Shown here piece by piece: positions 8,061 to 15,128 of a DNA stretch of 64,000 nucleotides. The DNA lies in contig NZ_JAMXMV010000005.1 of assembly GCF_024055715.1 (NCBI RefSeq), positions 310,001-374,000 of the forward strand, written 5' to 3'. Source of the stretch: Actinoallomurus soli (lineage in GTDB: Bacteria; Actinomycetota; Actinomycetes; Streptosporangiales; Streptosporangiaceae). The first letter of the stretch is position 1. Each line of letters opens with the position of its first letter. The notes below the pieces were generated by a model that worked only from the letters and a program-made list of their open reading frames with translations, was not told where the DNA came from and ran no database searches. The translations under genes and the position numbers were made by a program.

Positions 8061-9055
8061 CCGGCGGCCCGCTCGGGCTCGGCCGCGCGGCGGGCCAGGT
8101 CCACCAGGTCGTCGGCGCGCAGATCGGGCCAGCCGTGCACCTTCGCCCGCCACTCGGCCGGGACCGCGGACAGGCCGTACCGCGCGCCCAGCATCGCCCC
8201 GGCGATGGCCGCGACCGTGTCGGTGTCGTTGCCGACGCGGACCGCGGTGACGAGGCCGTCCGGGAGGCTCCCGGTGCAGGTGACCGCCGACCAGGCGGCC
8301 TGCAGCGCGGGCACGACGAAGCCGTTCGGGCTGAAACGCCACGGCGGGCCGGTCTCCGCGTCGCGGAGCCAGGCCGCCCAGTGGCCACGGCGCTCGGCGG
8401 GCAGCAGGTCCAGGCCCTCCCGTATGCCGTCGAGCGTCGCGTCCAGCACCGCCCGCCGTACGCCCGAGCACCACAGCACGCAGGCGTCGCCCGCCAGGTC
8501 GTCGAAGTGGGTGAGCGAGCTGACCAGCCGCGCGGCCTCGGCGAGTCCCTCCGGGTCGGCCAGGTAGGACAGGGCCACGACGCCGGTCCGCATGAGCGAG
8601 CCGTTCCCGGCCGTGCGCCCCGTCTTGCGGTGCAGGTCCGCCGAGGCCTCCCGCATGGCGCGGGACAGCCCGTCGGCGCGTGCGGTGGCCGCCAGCACGC
8701 CGGCCGTCTGCAGGCCGACGTCGCTCGCACCCTCGTGGAACCATCGCAGGAACCGCTCGGCGATGCCGTCGAGCGCCTCCTCGGAGCGCAGGTCGGCCCC
8801 CGACGCGGCGACCTCGGCCACGCAGACCTGCATCTGGGTGTCGTCGCTGTACTCGCCGGGCGCGTAGGGGCCCAGCCCGCCGCCGGCCATCTCGGGCACG
8901 GCGGTCTCCGGCAGGGGCTCGGCGAACTCGTACGGCACGCCGAGCGCGTCTCCGCAGGCCGCGCCCAGGAGCACGCCGGCCGCCCGGTCTCGCTGATCAC
9001 TGGTGAGCATCATGAGTACGGACGTGCCGGCGGCCCCGGTGGTTCCGTCGGTCAT
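8057..9055 (-). CDS. ADP-ribosylglycohydrolase family protein
   Basis: A 332-aa DraG/ARH-fold enzyme, expected to remove ADP-ribose from proteins or small molecules using two Mg ions. The dinuclear-metal motifs are present: GAACGDALGVPYE near residue 35, YSDDTQMQ near 75, the NGSLMR motif, and VRVGNDTDTVAAIAG near the C-terminus. The ATG at 9055 overlaps the stop of the upstream MFS gene (ATGA), so the two are translationally coupled. The real substrate is unknown; coupling to a transporter could point to ADP-ribosylated or nucleoside-type small molecules, which is speculation. Confidence 0.9.
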   Translation of the reverse strand: MTDGTTGAAGTSVLMMLTSDQRDRAAGVLLGAACGDALGVPYEFAEPLPETAVPEMAGGGLGPYAPGEYSDDTQMQVCVAEVAASGADLRSEEALDGIAERFLRWFHEGASDVGLQTAGVLAATARADGLSRAMREASADLHRKTGRTAGNGSLMRTGVVALSYLADPEGLAEAARLVSSLTHFDDLAGDACVLWCSGVRRAVLDATLDGIREGLDLLPAERRGHWAAWLRDAETGPPWRFSPNGFVVPALQAAWSAVTCTGSLPDGLVTAVRVGNDTDTVAAIAGAMLGARYGLSAVPAEWRAKVHGWPDLRADDLVDLARRAAEPERAAG

Positions 9056-10578
9056 CCCGCGGAGCCGGTGAGCCGGGCGACCTCGCGTTCGTGCGCCTCG
9101 GCGTCGGTGCGGGCCGCCTTGGGGCTCCACCGCCCCGCCAGCGGCAGCATGAGGAGGACGAAGGCCACTTCGGCGACGATGCAGATCCACCACCAGTGCT
9201 GCCACTGGTGCGGCCCGTCGGCCGCCGCCTTCTTGAGCTTGCCGAGCTCCTGCAGCAGCGCGGGCGGCGGGGGCGTGCCGGGCGGCACCTTCTTGGCGGC
9301 GGCCAGGATCTCCGGCGCCCGCGTGAGCGTGTCCATCGCGCCGACCACGTACGGCAGGATGAAGTAGGCGACGCAGACGACGATCCGCAGGGTCCAGCCC
9401 CAGACGGCCAGGCCGGTGGCGGTCAGCGCGGGGTTGCGCCGCTCGACCGTCTCGGTGAACGCCGCCATCCAGGGGGTGTACGCCACGCCGAGGCCGACGG
9501 CGAGCAGGCTGATGATCCAGATCAGGGTCGACGCGCTCGTGTGCGGATGGGTCGTGCGGGTCATGAACACGTACGTCATCACCACCGCGAGGACCGTGCC
9601 GCCCACCATGAAGGGCTTGCGCACCCGCAGCCGGTCAGACACCACGCCCACGATGACGAGGGAGATCGCGTTCATCGCCCAGTACCAGCTGTTGACGCCG
9701 TTGGCCTTCGCGGTCGTGAGGCCGAAGTTCGAGGTCAGGTAGATGGTGAAGAACGCGACCGCCGTGTAGTAGATGAGCAGGAACACGCTGACCCCGAGCG
9801 CGGGGGCGAGGATGTTCAGGCGCAGCATCTGCCGCCAGGGGTTGCGCAGGTCGGCCTCGCGCTCGGCGGTCGCGGCGCGGGCCTCGACCAGCGTGCGGTC
9901 CGCCATGCTCACCATCACCTGGTCCCGCAGCCCCGGCCGCAGTTCCCGCAGGCCGAACAGCGCGACGGCGAACGCCACGAGCCCGACGACGCCGACGATG
10001 TAGTACTGGCTGGACCAGGACTCGTCGAAGTGCGGCAGGGTGCGGTTGGCCACGAAGCTGACCACCAGGCTGCCGATCACCGGGCCCAGCGTCCAGAAGC
10101 CCATCGCCGAGGCGCGGCCGATCTGCGGGGAGAAGTCGCGGACGAGCGCGGGGGTGGCCACCAGGCACATCCCCTCGACGAGCCCGGACAGGATGGCGAA
10201 GACCGCGAAGGTCGCCTTGTTCGGCGCGGCCGGGGTCAGGATCGCGAGGACGCCGGTGGCCAGCAGCCCGTAGGTCACGAGGTTGGCGCGGCCCCACCGG
10301 TCGGCGACGCCCGCGGCCAGCGACCCGAACGCGCCGACCAGGTTCGACAGCACCAGGATGTTCACGTAGTAGATGAACGACATCTTGAAGTGCGCGAGCA
10401 TCAGCGGGGCGACGCCGCCCGCGACGTACAGCTCGTAGTACAGGACGATCGTGACGAGCACCGCCACCGCCAGGTAGCGGTAGCGGGCGGCGGTGTCCGG
10501 ATAGCGGTCGAGGCCGCGCCGCCACAGTCGGTCCGGCGAGAGGCCGGACGGGGTCGTCGTGCGATCGGTGGGGGCCAT
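9052..10578 (-). CDS. MFS transporter
   Basis: A 508-aa major facilitator protein with about 12 membrane segments, from YLAVAVLVTIVLYYELYVAG to AEVAFVLLMLPLAG. The loop between TM2 and TM3 carries GSLAAGVADRWGR, the MFS motif A. A Pro/Lys-rich insert of about 50 residues precedes the last TM. The ATG at 10578 is chosen because GAGGTGGCG directly precedes it; longer GTG frames reach 10695. It overlaps the ADP-ribosylglycohydrolase gene by four bases and is divergent from a TetR gene. Substrate unknown. Confidence 0.88.
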   Translation of the reverse strand: MAPTDRTTTPSGLSPDRLWRRGLDRYPDTAARYRYLAVAVLVTIVLYYELYVAGGVAPLMLAHFKMSFIYYVNILVLSNLVGAFGSLAAGVADRWGRANLVTYGLLATGVLAILTPAAPNKATFAVFAILSGLVEGMCLVATPALVRDFSPQIGRASAMGFWTLGPVIGSLVVSFVANRTLPHFDESWSSQYYIVGVVGLVAFAVALFGLRELRPGLRDQVMVSMADRTLVEARAATAEREADLRNPWRQMLRLNILAPALGVSVFLLIYYTAVAFFTIYLTSNFGLTTAKANGVNSWYWAMNAISLVIVGVVSDRLRVRKPFMVGGTVLAVVMTYVFMTRTTHPHTSASTLIWIISLLAVGLGVAYTPWMAAFTETVERRNPALTATGLAVWGWTLRIVVCVAYFILPYVVGAMDTLTRAPEILAAAKKVPPGTPPPPALLQELGKLKKAAADGPHQWQHWWWICIVAEVAFVLLMLPLAGRWSPKAARTDAEAHEREVARLTGSAG

Positions 10579-10678
10579 CGCCACCTCGTTTCCTGCGGAG
10601 ATCGATACGGGCGCAACGCTCCGGAGCGCGCACGGCACCCCGCCCCCGAGAACCCGGATGAGCTGTGCCATCCTGGTA

Positions 10679-10692
10679 AATGAGCGTTCATT
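10679..10692. promoter_or_regulatory. TetR-type operator palindrome
   Basis: AATGAGCGTTCATT has perfect AATGA/TCATT arms about a GCGT centre. It sits in the spacer between the MFS gene and the divergent TetR gene, 63 bp before the TetR start. Sites of this shape (TGAACG/CATTCA-like) are common for TetR proteins beside acyl-CoA genes. Binding by the adjacent TetR is inferred. Confidence 0.5.
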
Positions 10693-10754
10693 CACAGATT
10701 GAGATCAATTAGTACGCTCGGGTCGGGCGGCCGTCAAGAGGAGGAGCGAAGCCG

Positions 10755-11387
10755 GTGACCGAATCGGATCTGCCGCTCGGGGGGTCGCGCGTCCAGCGCC
10801 GGCTCGCCGGCGCCGCGGTCGAGCTGTTCTACCGTCAGGGCGCGCTGGCGACCCCGGTCCGGCAGATCACCGAGGCGTGCGACCTGACGCCCGGTGCGCT
10901 GTACAACCACTTCGGGTCCAAGGACGAGCTGCTGTACGTCCTCGTCCGCGACATCCACCTGCGGCTGGAGGACGAGGTGGCCGAGGCGCTGGAGGCCGTC
11001 GCGGGCGACCCGCTCGAAGAGCTGCGGGCGATCGTCGCGGTGTACGTCCGGCGGCACGCCGACCACCGGGAGACGGCGCGGGTCGCCAACCGGGAGTACC
11101 GGCTGCTCGACGGCGGGTGGTACGACGAGATCGTGGCCATTCGCCGTCGACTGCGCGACCGCCTGGCAGACGTCCTGCTCGCCGGGCACGAGAAGGGGAT
11201 GTTCCGGCTGGTCGGCGACGTCGGCGGCGACGGCCGGGCCGCCGCCGTGCGCACCGCGGTCCCGATCCTGGACATGTGCGTGCACATCAGCGAGTGGTTC
11301 CACGACCGCCATCCGCTCGGCGCCGCCGAGCTGCAGGCCCACTACGTGGAGCTCGCGCTGCGCATGGCGGGTGCCCGCACCGACTGA
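10755..11387 (+). CDS. TetR family transcriptional regulator
   Basis: A 210-aa TetR protein. The N-terminal HTH is clear (PVRQITEACDLTPGALYNHF, then SKDELLYVLV, residues about 30-65); the C-terminal part is an all-helical ligand-binding domain. The GTG start follows AAGAGGAGCGAAGCCG. It lies 12 bp upstream of an acyl-CoA synthetase with no room for a promoter, so they form an operon, and it is divergent from an MFS transporter across a good palindrome. It probably controls both arms in response to an acyl-CoA or fatty acid; this is inferred. Confidence 0.9.
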   Translation: MTESDLPLGGSRVQRRLAGAAVELFYRQGALATPVRQITEACDLTPGALYNHFGSKDELLYVLVRDIHLRLEDEVAEALEAVAGDPLEELRAIVAVYVRRHADHRETARVANREYRLLDGGWYDEIVAIRRRLRDRLADVLLAGHEKGMFRLVGDVGGDGRAAAVRTAVPILDMCVHISEWFHDRHPLGAAELQAHYVELALRMAGARTD

Positions 11388-11399
11388 TCGGAGGTCCTC

Positions 11400-12944
11400 A
11401 TGGCGCGACTTCTCCGCCCGTACGCCCAGGCCCGGCCCGACGAGCCCGCCGTCGTCGACGAACACGGCGCGACCACCTGGCGGGAGTTCGAGGCGCGGGT
11501 CGACCGGCTCGCGGGCGCCCTCCGCGCGCTCGGCCTGGAGACGGGCGACGTCATCGCCCTGCACTCGGGGAACCGCCGCGAGTGCGTCGAGGTCATGGCG
11601 GCGGCCACGCACACCGGTCTGCGGTACGTCCTCGTCAACTGGCACTGGAGCGCGGACGAACTGGCGTACGTGCTCGCCGACTCGGGGGCGACGGCGCTGT
11701 TCTCCGAGGATCGCTTCGCCGAGACCGCCGTGGCCGCCACCGCGGAGGCGGGTCCGCGGATCAAAATCGGGATCGGCGACGTGCCGGGCTTCCGGCCGTA
11801 CGAGGACCTCCTCGCCGCCGGCCCGGACGGCGAGCCCGGCGACCAGGCGCTCGGCTGGCCGATGATCTACACCTCGGGCACCACCGGCCGTCCGAAGGGG
11901 GTCAGCCGCAAGCTCGTACGGGCGGGCGCGCCGATCGACACGATGGCGACGGTCGCCCCCACGTACGCGCAGGCCCTCCACATCCCCGAGGGCGGCCGGT
12001 CCCTGCTGGTCGGCCCGGTGTACCACTCGGCGCAGTGGCTGTTCTCGTACGTCCTGCTCTGCGCCGGGCGCCCGCTCGTCATGCGGCAGGGCTTCGACCC
12101 GGAGGAGACGCTGCGGCTGATCGAGCGGTACCGGATCACCAACGTGCACCTCGTGCCGACGCAGTTCGTCCGGCTCCTGCGCCTCGACGAGGCAACCCGG
12201 CACGCGTATGACCTGTCGAGCCTCACCGCCGTGTGGCACGGCGCCGCGCCGTGCCCGCCGGAGGTCAAGCACCGGATGATCGAGTGGCTCGGGCCGGTCG
12301 TGTACGAGTACTACGGGTCGACCGAGGCGTCCATCAACACGGTCGTGACGTCCGAGGAGTGGCTGGAACGGCCGGGCACGGTCGGGCGGCCGCTGCCCAC
12401 GGTGGAGACCCACGTGCTGCGCCCCGACGGCACCCCCTCCAAGCCCGGCGAGCCGGGGCAGCTGTGGTTCCGCTACGCGAGCGGCGACGACGTCGAGTAC
12501 TGGGGCGACCCCGAGAAGACCGCGTCGATCCACCGGAACGGGCTGTTCACCACCGGCGACATCGGCCACCTGGACGAGGACGGGTACCTCTTCCTCGCCG
12601 ACCGGGTCATCGACATGATCATCAGTGGCGGCGTCAACATCTATCCGGCCGAGATCGAGAACGTGCTCATCACCCACCCGGCGGTGCGCGACGTCGCGGT
12701 GTTCGGCGTGCCCGACGAGGAGTACGGCGAGCAGGTCAAGGCGGTGGTCGAGCTGGAGGAGGGCCACGAGCCCTCGCCCGCGCTGGCCGGGGAGCTGATC
12801 GACCACTCCCGCGCCTCGCTGGCCCGCTACAAGGCCCCGCGCTCGGTCGACTTCACCGACGCCCTGCCGCGCACACCCACCGGCAAGCTCTACAAGCGAC
12901 TCCTCCGCGACCCCTACTGGACCGGCCGGGACAGGCGCATCTGA
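11400..12944 (+). CDS. AMP-dependent acyl-CoA synthetase
   Basis: A 514-aa adenylate-forming ligase. Landmarks are the P-loop IYTSGTTGRPKGVSRK near residue 160, VVYEYYGSTEAS near 300, GLFTTGDIGHLDEDGY near 380, VIDMIISGGVNIYPAEIE, and the catalytic lysine region LPRTPTGKLYKRLL near the C-terminus. It differs clearly from the enzyme at 4000-5679 and resembles actinobacterial synthetases of fatty-acid or steroid side-chain catabolism. It is co-transcribed with the TetR gene. Substrate is not assignable from sequence. Confidence 0.92.
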   Translation: MARLLRPYAQARPDEPAVVDEHGATTWREFEARVDRLAGALRALGLETGDVIALHSGNRRECVEVMAAATHTGLRYVLVNWHWSADELAYVLADSGATALFSEDRFAETAVAATAEAGPRIKIGIGDVPGFRPYEDLLAAGPDGEPGDQALGWPMIYTSGTTGRPKGVSRKLVRAGAPIDTMATVAPTYAQALHIPEGGRSLLVGPVYHSAQWLFSYVLLCAGRPLVMRQGFDPEETLRLIERYRITNVHLVPTQFVRLLRLDEATRHAYDLSSLTAVWHGAAPCPPEVKHRMIEWLGPVVYEYYGSTEASINTVVTSEEWLERPGTVGRPLPTVETHVLRPDGTPSKPGEPGQLWFRYASGDDVEYWGDPEKTASIHRNGLFTTGDIGHLDEDGYLFLADRVIDMIISGGVNIYPAEIENVLITHPAVRDVAVFGVPDEEYGEQVKAVVELEEGHEPSPALAGELIDHSRASLARYKAPRSVDFTDALPRTPTGKLYKRLLRDPYWTGRDRRI

Positions 12945-12974
12945 CCCGGACACGCGAGGGCCTGTGACGGGGCC

Positions 12975-13022
12975 GCGGCCGGGCGTCCTGGCCGAGGTGC
13001 GGCCGGGCGCCCTGGCCGGGGT
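12975..13022. repeat. 24-bp tandem repeat, two copies plus a third nearby
   Basis: Two adjacent 24-base units (12975-12998 and 12999-13022) share GCGGCCGGGCG followed by CCTGGCCG. A third partial copy lies at about 13043-13066. They fill the spacer between the convergent acyl-CoA synthetase and the membrane protein gene, where a terminator would be expected. Confidence 0.55.
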
Positions 13023-13075
13023 GCGCGCGGTTCAGTACCGGGCGCGGCCGGGCGTCCTCGCCGCGTACGCGTGGC

Positions 13076-13810
13076 TCAGCACCAGGGGCGGAGCTCGGCG
13101 TCCTCGAGGATCCGGCGAAGCTCCTCCTGATCGGCCCGCCAGCCGACCAGGTCGTGGTAGCGCTCGGTCGGCTCGTGGACGACGGGGACCCCGGGAGCGT
13201 GCGCGCGCATCGCCCGGGCCAGGGGCGTGGCGCGGTACCGCCAGCCACGGGTCTCGGCGTGGACGCTGACGGCGAGCACGAGCCCCTCTCTCGACGGCCG
13301 CCGGTCGAGCCGGCGAATCCGGTCCCACGCGTCCAGCGGAAGGTCGTGCCGGGAGACCGCCTGATCGAACTCGGCGAGGTGCCGCTCGGGGGAGCCCGGG
13401 GCGGTGGGGTGCAGCCGGAGCCCCACGCACCGGACCGTGCCCTGGATGAACTCCGTGCGCCGCGAGAACAGCACCAGCGCGCTCACCTCGTCCCAGGGGA
13501 ACCGCCGCGCGCCGTCCGGGGACGCGACCATGAAGATACCGTCCGCGTCGACGGCGAAGGCGATCCCGCCGGTGCGCCGGGCCCGCGCCAGGCGCACCGC
13601 ACCGGCGGCGGTCAGCAGGATCGACGCGACCGCCAGCGCGAGGGGTGGGGGGATGCGCTCCGGATGCCCGCCGTGCGCGGCGCCGGCGATCCAGCGGATC
13701 GCCTTGCCGCAGAGCAGCGCCCCGGCCGCGACCATGAGGACCGGCGGGAGACGCCGGAACCGCACGACGTACGGCGCCGGCGCGGATTCGGCCGGGAGCT
13801 CCGTGGTCAC
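13076..13810 (-). CDS. membrane-anchored protein with PH-like domain, unknown function
   Basis: A 244-aa product from the GTG at 13810. A TTG at 13837, preceded by GGAGGAGGA, would add nine residues and is a real alternative. Two N-terminal membrane segments (PVLMVAAGALLCGKAIRWIA and LALAVASILLTAAGAVRLA, residues about 20-80) precede a soluble region with GGIAFAVDADGIFM and RFPWDEVSALVLF, resembling bacterial PH-like domains. The C-terminal half has no recognisable motif. It is convergent with the acyl-CoA synthetase. Function unknown. Confidence 0.75.
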   Translation of the reverse strand: MTTELPAESAPAPYVVRFRRLPPVLMVAAGALLCGKAIRWIAGAAHGGHPERIPPPLALAVASILLTAAGAVRLARARRTGGIAFAVDADGIFMVASPDGARRFPWDEVSALVLFSRRTEFIQGTVRCVGLRLHPTAPGSPERHLAEFDQAVSRHDLPLDAWDRIRRLDRRPSREGLVLAVSVHAETRGWRYRATPLARAMRAHAPGVPVVHEPTERYHDLVGWRADQEELRRILEDAELRPWC

Positions 13811-13954
13811 CGCGCGAATCCTCCGCCCCTGAGGCAATCCTCCTCCGGCGCACTGTACTGCGCGGCGTCCGGGATCGCATGAGGAAGGGCGGCCCCCGGG
13901 CCCCGACGGACGGGGGCCGGTGTGCCAGGCCCGAACGGACGGGTGGTCGGTGTC

Positions 13955-15028
13955 TCAGGCGCCGAGTGAGGGGTAGTCGGTGTAGCCGCGGTGGTCGCCG
14001 CCGTAGAAGGTCGCCGGGTCCGCCTCGTTGTACGGGCCGCCCGCCGCGATCCGCTCCGGCAGGTCCGGGTTGGCGAGCCACAGCCGGGCGTACGCGATCG
14101 CGTCGGCCAGCCCCTCCCGCAGCGCGCCGGCACCGGCCTCGGGCGCCGATGGGAGCGGATTCGCCTCCGGATGCGGGTTGAGGATGAGCGCGCCCGGCCA
14201 CGCCGCCCGGATCGCGCGCGTCGACTCGCGGTCGCCCGTCTCCATCACGTGCAGGTACGCGAGGCCGAGCGGTGCGAGCGCGCGGGCCAGCGCCGGGTAG
14301 AGCTCCGCGGTGTCGGACTCGGTGATGCCGTTCACCGCCGCGCCGGGGGAGACCCGGATCCCGGTCCGCTCGGGTCCGATCGCGTCCGCGACCGCCCCGG
14401 CGACCTCCACCGCGAACCGGATCCGGCCCGCGACCGCGCCGCCGTACGCGTCGGTCCGCCGGTTGCTGCCGTCGGCGAGGAACTGGTGGATCAGGTAGCC
14501 GTTGGCGCCGTGCAGTTCCACGCCGTCGAAACCGGCCTCCCTCGCGTTCCGCGCGGCGGCCGCGAAGTCCTCGATCGTCCGGGCGATGTCCTCGGCCGTC
14601 ATCTCCCGCGGCGTCGGGTGGTCGAGCATCCCGTCGGCGGTGAACAGCTTCTGCCCGGAGGCGAGCGCCGAGGGGGCGACGGGCAGAGCGCCGTCCGGGT
14701 ACAGGACCGGGTGGCCGATCCGGCCGGAGTGCATGAGCTGCACGACGATCCGGCCGCCCTTCTCGTGGACCGCGTCGGTCACCTTCCGCCAGGCCGCCAC
14801 CTGCTCGGGGGAGTGCAGGCCCGGCGTGTTGACGTAGCCCTGGCCGATCACGCTCGGCTGGGTGCCCTCCGTCACGATCAGCCCGGCGCCCGCCCGCTGC
14901 GCGTAGTACTCCGCGGTCAGCTCGGTGGCGAGACCGCCGTACGCGCGGCTGCGCGTCATCGGCGCCATCACGAGGCGGTTGGGCAGCTCCAGCGCGCCGA
15001 CGGTCACCGGCTCGAACAGTTCCCTCAT
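13955..15028 (-). CDS. alkene reductase, old yellow enzyme family
   Basis: A 357-aa FMN-dependent TIM-barrel ene-reductase (NemA/OYE type) reducing activated C=C bonds or nitro compounds with NAD(P)H. It begins LFEPVTVGALELPNRLVMAP and contains MTRSRA, IVVQLMHSGRIGHP, the catalytic FDGVELHGANGYLIHQFL (His/Asn pair) and RTDAYGGAVAGRIRF. The ATG at 15028 is chosen by homology and a nearby AAGGAG; the open frame runs much further upstream but is antisense to the LAL gene. It is divergent from the LAL regulator (100-bp spacer), which may control it. Substrate unknown. Confidence 0.93.
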   Translation of the reverse strand: MRELFEPVTVGALELPNRLVMAPMTRSRAYGGLATELTAEYYAQRAGAGLIVTEGTQPSVIGQGYVNTPGLHSPEQVAAWRKVTDAVHEKGGRIVVQLMHSGRIGHPVLYPDGALPVAPSALASGQKLFTADGMLDHPTPREMTAEDIARTIEDFAAAARNAREAGFDGVELHGANGYLIHQFLADGSNRRTDAYGGAVAGRIRFAVEVAGAVADAIGPERTGIRVSPGAAVNGITESDTAELYPALARALAPLGLAYLHVMETGDRESTRAIRAAWPGALILNPHPEANPLPSAPEAGAGALREGLADAIAYARLWLANPDLPERIAAGGPYNEADPATFYGGDHRGYTDYPSLGA

Positions 15029-15128
15029 CGAGGTTCTCCTTCGTGAAATCGCTGGTGAGAACGCTAGAACCCGGTGACCGCAGGGCGAATCAGTAATGTT
15101 TCGGTACTCGGCCACGTAGGTTTGTGGG

